A stretch of 64,000 bases of DNA from Embleya scabrispora DSM 41855 (GTDB taxonomy: Bacteria; Actinomycetota; Actinomycetes; Streptomycetales; Streptomycetaceae): assembly GCF_000372745.1 (NCBI RefSeq), contig NZ_KB889683.1, positions 1 to 64,000 on the forward strand, in the 5' to 3' direction. Below the pieces are notes generated by a model, which was given only the letters and a program-made list of their open reading frames with translations, made no database searches and was not told where the DNA came from. Below are positions 8,991 to 16,986 of the stretch, one piece after another. Position 1 is the stretch's first letter; every line of letters begins with the position of its first letter. The translations under genes and the position numbers were made by a program.

Positions 8991-9340
8991 GGCGTACCCC
9001 CGACGGGATGAGGGAGAGGGAGCGGAAATGCTGGACGGCGAACGGGGATGGCCAAGGCGGCGGTTGCGCTGAACGGGTGCGGGTTCACACCGGGTGGCCG
9101 AATCACCTGCCGAGGCGACGACGAGGGCGATAGAAGAGCGGGGACGACAAGGTGAGGCGGAAGACGAGGGCGGACGGCGCGGCGGGACGACGGCGGGAGG
9201 CGGAACGGCAGCGATCGCAACCGCCGGCAATCGGGAACGCCGGCACGGTGCCCGGCGGGAACAGCGAACCCACGTTGTTTGCCCGCGCTCGCGGCCCGCA
9301 TGCGCCGGCCCCGCACCGATCTCCCGGAAAGGTCACCCTC
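8991..9340. other. Divergent promoter region of the phenolic-lipid cluster, 350 bases
   Basis: This region separates the type III PKS operon (minus) from the UbiA-like gene (plus) and should contain both promoters. Base composition stays high in GC with purine-rich runs on the plus strand. I see no clear promoter hexamers, palindrome or small gene. Confidence 0.45.
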
Positions 9341-10258
9341 GTGAGCGAAGCCGCGACGTCGAGCCACCCGACCGTGATCACACCCGGGCACCCCCACGAA
9401 CGCGCCCCCGTCCTCGGTCTCCTGCTCGCCTGCCACCCCGGCCCGACCGTCGCGGTCACGGCCCTGGTGACCGCGCTGGCCGCCGCGGCCGGCCGGGACG
9501 CCAAAGGCTGCGCACTGGTCGGCGCGGCGGTGCTCAGCGGCCAGTTGTCGGTCGGGTGGTGCAACGACGCGGTGGACGCCGCCCGCGATCGGGCCGCCGA
9601 ACGGACCGGCAAGCCGGTGGTCGCCGGCCTGGTCGGGCCCGAACGGGTGGCGCTCGCCGCCCGAGCCGCGCTCGTGGCATGCGTACCGCTGTCCTATGCG
9701 TCGGGACCGGCGGCGGGCACCGCGCATGTGGTCGGGGTGGGAGCCGCGTGGGCCTACGACCTCGGGGTCAAGGGCACCGCCTGGTCCTGGGTGCCCTATG
9801 CGGTCGGCTTCGCCGGCCTGCCCGCGTTCGTCGCGTTCGGGCTGCCCGGGCGGCCGGCGCCCACGTGGTGGATCGTCGCCGCCGCCGCGCTGCTGGGCTG
9901 CGGCGCGCACCTGGCCGACGCCCTGCCGGACCTGGATGCCGACCGTACGGGCGGCGTACACGGGCTGCCGCACCGGCTCGGCCCGGCCCGCATTCGCGCA
10001 CTCACCCCGCTGCCGCTGCTCGGCGCCACCGCGCTGCTCGCGTACGGCCGGCCGGACCGGGCCGGCCGGCTCGCCCTGGCCGGCGCCGGCGCCCTGGCCG
10101 GCGCGGGTGCGCTGCTCGGCGGCCGGCGTCCCGGGGTCCCGTTCGTCACCGCGATCGCCGTCGCCGCGATCGACGTGGCCCTGCTGCTGCGCAGAGGTAC
10201 CGGCATCGCGCGACCCGGATCACGTCGGGTCCGACGATCATCACGCCAATGCGCGTAG
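9341..10258 (+). CDS. UbiA-family aromatic prenyltransferase, AgqD-like
   Basis: A 305-residue polytopic membrane protein. Both UbiA metal/diphosphate motifs are present: NDAVDAARD at 75-83 fits NDxxDxxxD, and DALPDLDAD at 193-201 is the second Asp-rich motif. It would transfer an isoprenyl group to an aromatic acceptor at the membrane. Its divergence from the PKS/methyltransferase/flavoenzyme operon matches agqD, which prenylates the hydroquinone in Actinoplanes missouriensis; a menaquinone-type role is the alternative. GTG 9341 follows GGAAAGG at 9326-9332; the longer open frame to 9152 gives a Pro/Arg-rich, unlikely N-terminus. Confidence 0.85.
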   Translation: MSEAATSSHPTVITPGHPHERAPVLGLLLACHPGPTVAVTALVTALAAAAGRDAKGCALVGAAVLSGQLSVGWCNDAVDAARDRAAERTGKPVVAGLVGPERVALAARAALVACVPLSYASGPAAGTAHVVGVGAAWAYDLGVKGTAWSWVPYAVGFAGLPAFVAFGLPGRPAPTWWIVAAAALLGCGAHLADALPDLDADRTGGVHGLPHRLGPARIRALTPLPLLGATALLAYGRPDRAGRLALAGAGALAGAGALLGGRRPGVPFVTAIAVAAIDVALLLRRGTGIARPGSRRVRRSSRQCA

Positions 10259-10331
10259 ACCGGGCCCGGCCAGAACCGTTTCGATATGCCCCGGAAAAGC
10301 GGCTGATCGGATGAAATGTCCCCATCGCTGC

Positions 10332-10346
10332 TTGACATACTGTCAA
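10332..10346. promoter_or_regulatory. Palindrome TTGACATACTGTCAA upstream of the ABC importer
   Basis: A perfect inverted repeat, TTGACA-TAC-TGTCAA, lies in an unusually AT-rich stretch (about 10320-10400) 177 bases before the binding-protein gene. The left arm also equals a consensus -35 hexamer, so it may be both promoter and operator; the best -10 candidate about 18 bases on (TCGTAT) is weak. The binding protein for it is unknown. Confidence 0.45.
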
Positions 10347-10522
10347 ATTGGATCTTCGTATTTAACAATCTGTCCCATTGTCCAGTTCAGAGCACCAGGA
10401 AATCATTCATGCCCATAGCTCGATCCCGGATTCACACAAACCGCCCGCAGATCGGGCACCGCAAGCCGGCTCGTGCCCTGCCGATCCCCCTGTTGTCCCC
10501 TCATACCTGGAGGAACCCGCAC

Positions 10523-11428
10523 ATGAGCGGACGCCTTACCCACCGCCGCCTGATCGCCTGCGCCGCAACCTTGGTCGCGGGCTCCATGCTCCTGACCGGC
10601 TGTGGGGACGACGGCGGCGACAGCGCGCTCGGCAAGAAGGACGAGAACGCGCCGTTCTTCAAGATGCTCCCGCCGGACGTCCAGAAGTCCGGCAAGCTCA
10701 AGATCGGCTCGGAGATCGCGTACGCGCCGATCGAGTTCATGAAGGACGGCAAGGCGGTCGGTGTCGACCCCGAGCTGGCCGCCGCGCTCAGCAAGCAACT
10801 CGGCGTCAAGTACGAGTACAAGAACTCCCAGTTCGACTCGCTGATCACCGGGATCACCTCCAAGCGCTTCGACATGGTCATGTCCGCGATGACCGACAAG
10901 AAGGAGCGCCAGGGCCAGGGGCTCGCGTTCGTGGACTACTTCCGCGCCGGTACCTCGATCCTGGTGCAGAAGGGCAACCCGCAGAACATCAAGACCCTCG
11001 ACGACCTGTGCGGCAAGACCGTCGCGTTGCAGCAGGCGACGACCAACGAGGACGTCGCGATCGCCCAGTCCAAGAAGTGTGAGGAAGCGGGCAAGGGCGC
11101 GATCACGATCCAGAAGTACGAGCACGACGGCGAGGCCCTGCTCAAGCTCAAGACCGGCGCCTCCGTCGCCGACCTCAACGACTTCCCGGTCGCCGCGTAC
11201 AACGCGCAGACCTCCGGTGGCGGCAAGGACTTCGAGGTCACCGGCGAGCAGATCGACGCCGGCCTCTACGGCATCGGCGTCGGCAAGGACAACACGCAGC
11301 TCCAGCAGGCGCTGAAGTCGGCGCTGGAGGCTCTGATCAAGAACGGCGAATACGCCAAGATCCTGGCCAACTGGAAGGTCGAGGCCGGGGCCGTCAACGA
11401 GGTGACCATCAACGGCGGCACTTCCTGA
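10523..11428 (+). CDS. Amino-acid ABC transporter substrate-binding lipoprotein
   Basis: A 301-residue family 3 (polar amino acid type) solute-binding protein. A lipoprotein signal peptide ends in LLTGCG, with the lipid-carrying Cys at 27. The mature part shows typical lobe segments: [33 protein letters not shown] and [15 protein letters not shown]. It captures an amino acid outside the membrane for the permease/ATPase encoded downstream. The ligand cannot be read off. ATG 10523 has an excellent GGAGG nine bases upstream; a hairpin after the stop may limit read-through so that the binding protein is made in excess. Confidence 0.93.
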   Translation: MSGRLTHRRLIACAATLVAGSMLLTGCGDDGGDSALGKKDENAPFFKMLPPDVQKSGKLKIGSEIAYAPIEFMKDGKAVGVDPELAAALSKQLGVKYEYKNSQFDSLITGITSKRFDMVMSAMTDKKERQGQGLAFVDYFRAGTSILVQKGNPQNIKTLDDLCGKTVALQQATTNEDVAIAQSKKCEEAGKGAITIQKYEHDGEALLKLKTGASVADLNDFPVAAYNAQTSGGGKDFEVTGEQIDAGLYGIGVGKDNTQLQQALKSALEALIKNGEYAKILANWKVEAGAVNEVTINGGTS

Positions 11429-11433
11429 TCCGA

Positions 11434-11470
11434 GGTCCGGCCCGCCGCCCCGCGGCGGCGGGGCCGGACC
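11434..11470 (+). terminator. Intra-operon hairpin between binding protein and permease
   Basis: GGTCCGGCCC (11434-11443) is complementary to GGGCCGGACC (11461-11470), with a further GC-rich inner stem. Lying between the binding-protein stop and the permease start, it is placed to attenuate or stabilise transcripts so that the binding protein exceeds the membrane subunits. Confidence 0.6.
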
Positions 11471-11539
11471 GGCGGACCGTTCCCTCGGTCCCTCCGCGCC
11501 CGCTTCCGCACTCGTGCTCCAAGAGGAGGTCACCTTCCC

Positions 11540-12454
11540 GTGACCACGCCCCCAACCCCCGCCGCCGACAAACAGCCGGCCAAGCGGGAACACATCAAAG
11601 CGATCCCGGTGCCGCACTACGGGCGTTGGGTCGCCGCCGTCGTGGTCCTGGTCGGGGTCGGCCTGCTGATCAACGCCTTCGCGACCGCGAAGATCCAATG
11701 GAGCATGACCGGCAAGTACCTGTTCGACGACCAGATCATGAAGGGCGCCGGCAACACGCTCCTGATCAGCCTCGCCTCGATGGCGCTCGGTCTGGTCCTG
11801 GGCATCGTCGCGGCGATCATGCGGCTGTCCGGCAACCCGGTCACCTCCACCGTCTCCTCGGTCTACATCTGGTTCTTCCGCGGCACCCCGGTCCTGGTCC
11901 AGTTGCTCATCTGGGGCAACCTCGCGCTGGTCTTCCCGACCATGTTCGGCCAGAACACCAACGACGTGATCACCCCGTTCATGGCGGCGTTCCTCGGCCT
12001 CGGCATCAACGAGGGCGCGTACATGGCCGAGATCGTGCGATCGGGCATCCAGTCCGTCGACGAGGGTCAGACCGAGGCGGCGCACGCGCTCGGCATGTCC
12101 AAGGGCCGTACCCTGCGACGGATCGTGCTGCCCCAGGCGATGCGGGTGATCGTGCCGCCCACGGGGAACGAATTCATCAACATGCTCAAGACGTCCTCGC
12201 TGGCCAGCGCCGTGGTGTACCCCGAGGTGCTGCAGAAGGCGAAGGACGTGTACACCAACAACCTCGCGGTGATGGAACTGCTCTTCGCGGCCTGCTTCTG
12301 GTACCTGCTGCTCACCACGGTCTTCAGCATCGGCCAGTACTACCTGGAACGCTATTTCTCGCGTGGGGCCAGCCGGGCGCTGCCGCCCACCCCGCTCCAG
12401 CGGATCAGGGCCAACCTGTTCCCCACCCGGCGTTCGGGAGTCGAGATCCGATGA
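11540..12454 (+). CDS. Amino-acid ABC transporter permease (HisM/GlnP type)
   Basis: A 304-residue inner-membrane subunit. After a cytoplasmic N-terminus of about 25 residues come roughly five or six hydrophobic segments. The family motifs [10 protein letters not shown] and [15 protein letters not shown] are followed by the ATPase-coupling EAA loop, [22 protein letters not shown] split over about 180-201, and TSSLASAV. One gene suggests a homodimeric pore. GTG 11540 lies ten bases after AGAGGAGG. Its stop overlaps the ATPase start by four bases (ATGA). Confidence 0.93.
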   Translation: MTTPPTPAADKQPAKREHIKAIPVPHYGRWVAAVVVLVGVGLLINAFATAKIQWSMTGKYLFDDQIMKGAGNTLLISLASMALGLVLGIVAAIMRLSGNPVTSTVSSVYIWFFRGTPVLVQLLIWGNLALVFPTMFGQNTNDVITPFMAAFLGLGINEGAYMAEIVRSGIQSVDEGQTEAAHALGMSKGRTLRRIVLPQAMRVIVPPTGNEFINMLKTSSLASAVVYPEVLQKAKDVYTNNLAVMELLFAACFWYLLLTTVFSIGQYYLERYFSRGASRALPPTPLQRIRANLFPTRRSGVEIR

Positions 12455-13257
12455 CGACCAACTTCGACAAGCCCGCGCCCAAGGCGGCCGATCCCGGGCG
12501 ACCGATGGTCAAGGCCGAGGACGTCTGCAAGTCGTTCGGCGCGGTGGAGGTGCTCAAGGGCATCGACCTGGAGGTCGGATCCGGCGAGGTCATGTGCATC
12601 GTCGGCCCCTCCGGCTCCGGCAAGTCCACCTTCCTGCGCTGCATCAACCACCTGGAGAAGGTCAACGCCGGGCGGCTGTGGGTGGACGGCGAACTCGTCG
12701 GCTACCGGGAGAAGGAGGGCAAGCTCTACGAACTCCGGGACAGCGAGGTCGCGCTCAAGCGGCGCGACATCGGCATGGTGTTCCAGCGCTTCAACCTCTT
12801 CCCGCACATGACCGCCGCGGGCAACATCATGGAGGCGCCCACCCAGGTCAAGGGCATAAGCAGGTCCGACGCCCGGGAGCGCGCCCACCAGCTCCTGGCC
12901 CGGGTCGGCCTGGCCGACAAGGCGAACGCCTACCCCGCCCAGCTCTCCGGCGGCCAGCAGCAGCGGGTGGCCATCGCCCGGGCGCTGGCCATGGACCCCA
13001 AGCTGATGTTGTTCGACGAGCCGACCTCCGCGTTGGACCCCGAACTGGTCGGCGAGGTCCTGGACGTGATGCGCGGCCTCGCCGAGGACGGCATGACGAT
13101 GATCGTGGTCACCCACGAGATGGGCTTCGCCCGCGAGGTCGGCGACTCGCTGGTGTTCATGGACGACGGACTCGTCGTCGAGGCCGGCCTGCCGCGCGAG
13201 GTGCTGACCAACCCGCAACACGAGCGCACGAAGGCGTTCCTGTCCAAGGTGCTGTGA
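12451..13257 (+). CDS. Amino-acid ABC transporter ATP-binding protein (GlnQ/HisP type)
   Basis: A 268-residue ATPase that powers import by the preceding permease. Walker [10 protein letters not shown] is at 52-60, the Q-loop in [12 protein letters not shown], the signature LSGGQQQR near 168, Walker [13 protein letters not shown] near 190 and the H-loop THEMGFA near 217. A short charged insertion (about 83-97) precedes the Q-loop, as in many actinobacterial relatives. The ATG overlaps the permease stop (ATGA), so the two subunits are coupled. A hairpin follows 24 bases after the stop and closes the three-gene operon. Confidence 0.95.
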   Translation: MTTNFDKPAPKAADPGRPMVKAEDVCKSFGAVEVLKGIDLEVGSGEVMCIVGPSGSGKSTFLRCINHLEKVNAGRLWVDGELVGYREKEGKLYELRDSEVALKRRDIGMVFQRFNLFPHMTAAGNIMEAPTQVKGISRSDARERAHQLLARVGLADKANAYPAQLSGGQQQRVAIARALAMDPKLMLFDEPTSALDPELVGEVLDVMRGLAEDGMTMIVVTHEMGFAREVGDSLVFMDDGLVVEAGLPREVLTNPQHERTKAFLSKVL

Positions 13258-13281
13258 CGGCGGTGCGATTATCTCGCATCG

Positions 13282-13319
13282 TGCTCCGTCCGGGGCGGTG
13301 ATCCACCCCGGACGGAGCA
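13282..13319 (+). terminator. Terminator of the amino-acid ABC operon
   Basis: TGCTCCGTCCGGGG (13282-13295) pairs perfectly with its complement at 13306-13319, a 14-bp stem with a 10-base loop followed by AATTCC. It lies directly after the ATPase gene and before the CFA-synthase-like gene. Confidence 0.75.
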
Positions 13320-13408
13320 ATTCCGTTCGCGGTCCCGGTTCGTCGGGGTAGGAAAAAGGTGTCACCCGGCTCGGGAGTCCGGGGTTCCACACCGCGGAGG
13401 AATCCGTC

Positions 13409-14740
13409 ATGCCGCACACCGCCGACCGTCTGGCCGCGCTGGCCCAGCAGGTACTCGGGCGCCCCACGCCGATCCGGATCCGGGCCTGGGACGGCAGCGA
13501 GGCCGGGCCGCCGGACGGGCCGGCCCTGGTCGTTCGCAACCGACGCGCGCTGCGCCGGCTGATGTGGAAGCCGGGCGAGCTGGGCTTCGCCCGCGGTTGG
13601 GTCTCCGGCGATCTCGACGTGGACGGCGACCTGTACGACGCGCTGGACCGGCTGGCCGGCATCGCCCTGCACCGCGACCAACCGCCGCCCGGCGGCGCAC
13701 CGGCGGCCAAGGCCCACGCCGGCCGCGCCGAGGGCCCGCTCCCGTCCGTGCGGGCCGCGCTGGGCGCGCTGCGCCCGATGGGCGAGGCGCTCACCCTGAC
13801 CGGACTGCCGGTACCGCCGCCGGCGCCTGTCGAGGAGGTCCGTCGCCGCCAGGGCATACTGCACAGCGTGCGGCGCGACCAGGAGGCGATCCGGCACCAC
13901 TACGACGTCGGCAACGACTTCTACGCGCTGATCCTGGGCCCCTCGATGGTCTACTCGTGCGCCTACTGGGACCGCCCCGACGCGACGCTGGAGGACGCCC
14001 AGCGGGCCAAGCTCGACCTGATCTGCCGCAAGCTGGCCCTGGGCCCGGGAATGCGCCTGCTGGACGTGGGCTGCGGGTGGGGCTCGATGGCGCTGCACGC
14101 CGCCGAGCACTACGGCGTCCAGGTGGTCGGCATCACCATCTCGCGCGAACAGGCCGACCTGGCTCGCAAACGGGTCTCCGAGGCGGGCCTGACCGGCCGG
14201 GTCGAGATCAGAATCCAGGACTACCGCGAACACGCCGACGGCCCCTACGACGCGATCTCCTCGATCGGCATGGCCGAACACGTGGGCCGGATCCGCTTCC
14301 GCGAGTACGCCGACTCGCTGTACGAACTCCTGCGCCCCGGCGGCCGGCTGCTCAACCACCAGATCGCCAGACGCCCGGCGCCGAACGAAGCGGCCTACCG
14401 CGTCGACGAGTTCATCGACCGCTACGTCTTCCCCGACGGCGAACTGGCGCCGGTGGGCCGCACGGTGTCGGTCCTGGAGGAGGCGGGCTTCGAGGTCCGC
14501 GACGTACACGCGCTGCGCGAGCACTACGCGACCACGCTGCGCGCGTGGGTGGCCAACCTGGAGGCCGACCGGGAGCGCGCCACCCGCCTCACCTCCCCCG
14601 GCCGGGTCCGCGTCTGGCGCCTGTACATGGCGGCCTCGGCCCTGGCCTTCGAACAAAACCGCATCGGCGTCAACCAGATCCTGGCGATCAAGACGCCGGC
14701 CTCGGGACACTCGGGCATGCCGCCGACCCGAACGATGTGA
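13409..14740 (+). CDS. Cyclopropane-fatty-acyl-phospholipid synthase family SAM methyltransferase
   Basis: A 443-residue protein of the CFA synthase/mycolic acid cyclopropane synthase family. An N-terminal lipid-associated domain (about 1-130) precedes the hallmark IRHHYDVGNDFYALILGPSM (164 onward) and the SAM-binding loop LLDVGCGWGSMALHA. GVTIS-like GITISREQ, and SIGMAEHVG with the active-site Glu/His region, follow. It should add a methylene or methyl group from SAM to an unsaturated membrane acyl chain. Substrate within the family is uncertain. ATG 13409 follows GGAGGAA. Confidence 0.9.
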   Translation: MPHTADRLAALAQQVLGRPTPIRIRAWDGSEAGPPDGPALVVRNRRALRRLMWKPGELGFARGWVSGDLDVDGDLYDALDRLAGIALHRDQPPPGGAPAAKAHAGRAEGPLPSVRAALGALRPMGEALTLTGLPVPPPAPVEEVRRRQGILHSVRRDQEAIRHHYDVGNDFYALILGPSMVYSCAYWDRPDATLEDAQRAKLDLICRKLALGPGMRLLDVGCGWGSMALHAAEHYGVQVVGITISREQADLARKRVSEAGLTGRVEIRIQDYREHADGPYDAISSIGMAEHVGRIRFREYADSLYELLRPGGRLLNHQIARRPAPNEAAYRVDEFIDRYVFPDGELAPVGRTVSVLEEAGFEVRDVHALREHYATTLRAWVANLEADRERATRLTSPGRVRVWRLYMAASALAFEQNRIGVNQILAIKTPASGHSGMPPTRTM

Positions 14741-14840
14741 GCGGCGGGGGGCGGCCATACAGCGACCGGCACCCGACTCCCGCCGCCGATTTCCCCCGGC
14801 CGCCCCACCGACGCACCGTGGCCGACGCCGAGGTCGGAAC

Positions 14841-14875
14841 AGCCCCGACGCTGTGTGACTCGGAGAGTCGGGGCT
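14841..14875. terminator. Hairpin between convergent methyltransferase genes
   Basis: AGCCCCGAC (14841-14849) pairs with GTCGGGGCT (14867-14875). It lies between the CFA-like gene (plus) and the PIMT-like gene (minus), 16 bases from the latter's stop, and probably terminates the minus-strand RiPP-like operon as well. Confidence 0.6.
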
Positions 14876-14890
14876 GATCCTTCCGATCCT

Positions 14891-16000
14891 CTAGAGGGCC
14901 TTCCGCAGGATCGACGGCCCGCAGTCCACTCGACCAAGCGGCCCGTCGTGCCATGTCCATTGGCCATCGACCGTCACGGTGAGGCCGTGTTCTTCGCGTG
15001 GGGGCTCACCCCGCGCCCGCCACGCTTGGTAGGCGGCCTCGATCTCCCGCCACAGATCGCGCGGGCCGCCCTCGTTCACCTCGAACGAGGGGGCGTCCGG
15101 TACGTAGTCGACGGACGCCCAGGACTGTCCGTCGGCGTACCACGTGGTGAACTCCCCGGCGTGCGCGCCCGACCCGAAGAACGTGCGTTGCTCGACGTCG
15201 GGCAGCCGCAGCCCGATCGCGAAATCCGCGTGCTCCTCCTGACGGGGACGCGGATCCGTCGTCATGTGGCGGACCCTGCCCGCGCTCGGGTCCGCGATCA
15301 CGTCGCCCACGAAGCGCCGGGTCTCGAACCTCGGACGCTGCGACCGGGCCCACATGAAGTTGACGTTCCCCACGAACCGGCCCGACGCCGTGCCGTCGGC
15401 CGCGACGACCAGGCGCAGGAGTCCGGAGTTGTGGAAGGCCGTGCCCCAGGGGGTGAGGATCACCCCTTTGGGCCGGACCTGCTCCACCCACGCGTAGGGC
15501 ACGTTCCGTACCGCCATGGTGGCGATGAGCCGGTGGTAGGGGGCGCCTTCCCGGTAGCCCAGCAACCCGTCGCCGACGATCAGGCTCGGCTTCAAGTCGG
15601 CGTCATGCAGGGACTTTTGCGCCTGGATCGCAACGAGGGGATCCACTTCGATCGAGGTCACCCGGCCGGCCGTGAGCGCGGTGGCCAACAGCGCCGTGGA
15701 CCATCCGGTGCCGGTACCGATTTCGAGGATGTCGTGACTCGGGTCGACGTCGAGTTGTTCGAGCATGTGCCGCACGAGGGAGGGTTGCGACGACGACGAC
15801 GTCGGGATCAGGCTCCCGCCCGGCATGCCGTCATCCATCTGGGTGACAAGCGGGATGTCGGCCGCCACGGCCTCCGCCCACGCCTCGGGGTCGGTGTCGC
15901 GGTCGATCCGGACGTCGTCATTCCCCCACACCGCCGCCGGGACGTACGAGCGCCGGGGCGTGTCCGCGAACACGCCGTCCCAGTCGACCAAGGCACTCAC
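14891..16000 (-). CDS. PIMT-like O-methyltransferase, RiPP-associated (candidate imiditide maturase)
   Basis: A 369-residue SAM methyltransferase related to protein L-isoaspartyl methyltransferase. PIMT features are visible: SSSSQPSLVRHMLEQL at about 68-83, SAM motif I ILEIGTGTGWSTALL at 91-105, and IATMAVRNVPYAW followed by GVILTPWGT in place of the usual VPVG loop. Housekeeping PIMTs are about 210-230 residues; this one has an extra C-terminal region of roughly 140 residues, as in methyltransferases that modify Asp in lasso peptides, graspetides, FxLD lanthipeptides and imiditides. Its GTG at 16000 overlaps the stop of a 41-codon, highly charged peptide gene (GTGA), with AAGGAGAGGG inside that gene as ribosome site. 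I infer that it esterifies an Asp of this peptide, leading to an aspartimide. No ATP-grasp, LanB or lasso gene is nearby. Confidence 0.82.
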   Translation of the reverse strand: MSALVDWDGVFADTPRRSYVPAAVWGNDDVRIDRDTDPEAWAEAVAADIPLVTQMDDGMPGGSLIPTSSSSQPSLVRHMLEQLDVDPSHDILEIGTGTGWSTALLATALTAGRVTSIEVDPLVAIQAQKSLHDADLKPSLIVGDGLLGYREGAPYHRLIATMAVRNVPYAWVEQVRPKGVILTPWGTAFHNSGLLRLVVAADGTASGRFVGNVNFMWARSQRPRFETRRFVGDVIADPSAGRVRHMTTDPRPRQEEHADFAIGLRLPDVEQRTFFGSGAHAGEFTTWYADGQSWASVDYVPDAPSFEVNEGGPRDLWREIEAAYQAWRARGEPPREEHGLTVTVDGQWTWHDGPLGRVDCGPSILRKAL

Positions 16001-16122
16001 TTGTCCCTCTCCTTGTCGCGGTCCTTGTCCTCCGGCGGCACGGGCCTGTCCCACTGGCCATCGCGCTGTCGTTGGGGGGTCTTGGCGTCGCCGTCCTTGT
16101 CGTCCTTGGCGTGATTCCCCAT
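15997..16122 (-). CDS. Small highly charged peptide, candidate RiPP precursor for the PIMT-like enzyme
   Basis: A 41-residue peptide with 23 charged residues (11 basic, 12 acidic), no Cys and no hydrophobic stretch. It contains two Asp-Gly pairs (residues 10-11 and 21-22), the classic context for aspartimide formation; the second lies in QRDGQWDRP. The tail alternates Lys/Arg with Asp/Glu. The ATG at 16122 has GGGAGG seven bases upstream. An in-frame ATG at 16191, overlapping the stop of the preceding gene (ATGA) and also preceded by AGGAGG, would give 64 residues; third-position GC favours the shorter form. The stop overlaps the methyltransferase start (GTGA). Imiditide precursors are known to bind their methyltransferase through charge pairing, which fits; function here is inference. 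Confidence 0.7.
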   Translation of the reverse strand: MGNHAKDDKDGDAKTPQRQRDGQWDRPVPPEDKDRDKERDK

Positions 16123-16187
16123 CGTCGTACCTCCCGAGTTTTTGTAGGTCGAGCCGGTGTCGGTCGGTGGTGGCATCGAATTCGCCG

Positions 16188-16640
16188 TCATCGCTCCTCC
16201 TCGTCGAGCAGGAAAGGAGGTTCCGACCAATCGGCCACCGCGCCCAACGGGCAGCCGACTCGCTCCAGGTCGGACAACAATGCGAACCACTCGGGGCCGA
16301 GCGGCGGTTGAACCGTCGCCAACATGCCCTTGTCCACGGCGCACAACTCCGTGAGCGTGCCGTCCGGCCGGAGGGTCGCGTCTTCCACGCCGACGTATCT
16401 CACGCTCCGGTACAGAATCGGCGGAGGCGGCCGAAGAATGACCAAGTCCCGCACCCAGCAGGCGAATTCGATTCCGCTGCGCAGCCGTAGGTGAACCTGC
16501 CGCCCGCGCACGTCCATGAGCACACCCTCTCGGCCCGAATAGGCGTCGCGACACCACGCGTGCCGGTAGCGCTCGAAGAACGCGTGGCCCAAGTCGAGAT
16601 CCTCCTGCGTACTCCCGGATGCCCGCTGTCGAGTGGTCAT
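16188..16640 (-). CDS. Conserved-looking hypothetical protein in the PIMT operon
   Basis: A 150-residue soluble protein that I do not recognise. It has an acidic C-terminus (LLDEEER), several aromatic-rich beta-like stretches (VHLRLRSGIEFACWVRDLVIL) and two Cys in the middle third, plus GCPLGAVADW near the end. The ATG at 16640 overlaps the stop of the upstream 78-codon gene, and its own stop overlaps the alternative ATG (16191) of the charged peptide, so it is part of a tightly coupled four-gene transcript ending in the PIMT-like enzyme. A peptide-recognition or immunity role is possible but unsupported. Confidence 0.7.
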   Translation of the reverse strand: MTTRQRASGSTQEDLDLGHAFFERYRHAWCRDAYSGREGVLMDVRGRQVHLRLRSGIEFACWVRDLVILRPPPPILYRSVRYVGVEDATLRPDGTLTELCAVDKGMLATVQPPLGPEWFALLSDLERVGCPLGAVADWSEPPFLLDEEER

Positions 16641-16873
16641 CGGGCGTTCCGCCCACCCGAGCGCAGCCCACGGAACCGCACCGCCAACCGACGCGAACGT
16701 AGCCACGCGCGCCGAAACGGCACCGGAGACGGGGCGAACGAGGGAGTCTCGGCGCCCCGCCCACCGACCCACTCTCGGACCAGCAAGCACAACCGCTCGT
16801 CCTGCCCGTCGCGCTCCCCGCCGCTCGGCATGCGCACCGAACCGCGTTGGGTCCATCCGATTTGATGTGTCAC
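16637..16873 (-). CDS. Small basic hypothetical protein, first gene of the PIMT operon
   Basis: A 78-residue Arg-rich protein (tail RRAWLRSRRLAVRFRGLR) of unknown function. The GTG at 16873 has GGGAG about seven bases upstream; an ATG at 16927 would add 18 residues. Its stop overlaps the ATG of the next gene (ATGA), the main argument that it is real. It starts 113 bases after the end of the XRE regulator gene on the same strand. Confidence 0.5.
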   Translation of the reverse strand: MTHQIGWTQRGSVRMPSGGERDGQDERLCLLVREWVGGRGAETPSFAPSPVPFRRAWLRSRRLAVRFRGLRSGGRNAR

Positions 16874-16986
16874 AGGAACTCCCGAGCCTTTCGGGCGAAT
16901 TGGTGTACCTGTGAACGTAGAAACCACTGCCCGGCGAGACCAGGGACGCTATGGGCCACCTTGCTCGCGAGGTAGGACGTTGCGTC

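Noticed and set aside
14891-16640. FxLD lanthipeptide or graspetide cluster as the explanation for the PIMT-like enzyme.
   Set aside because: No LanB-type dehydratase, cyclase or ATP-grasp ligase is in the neighbourhood, and the peptide has no Cys or FxLD motif.
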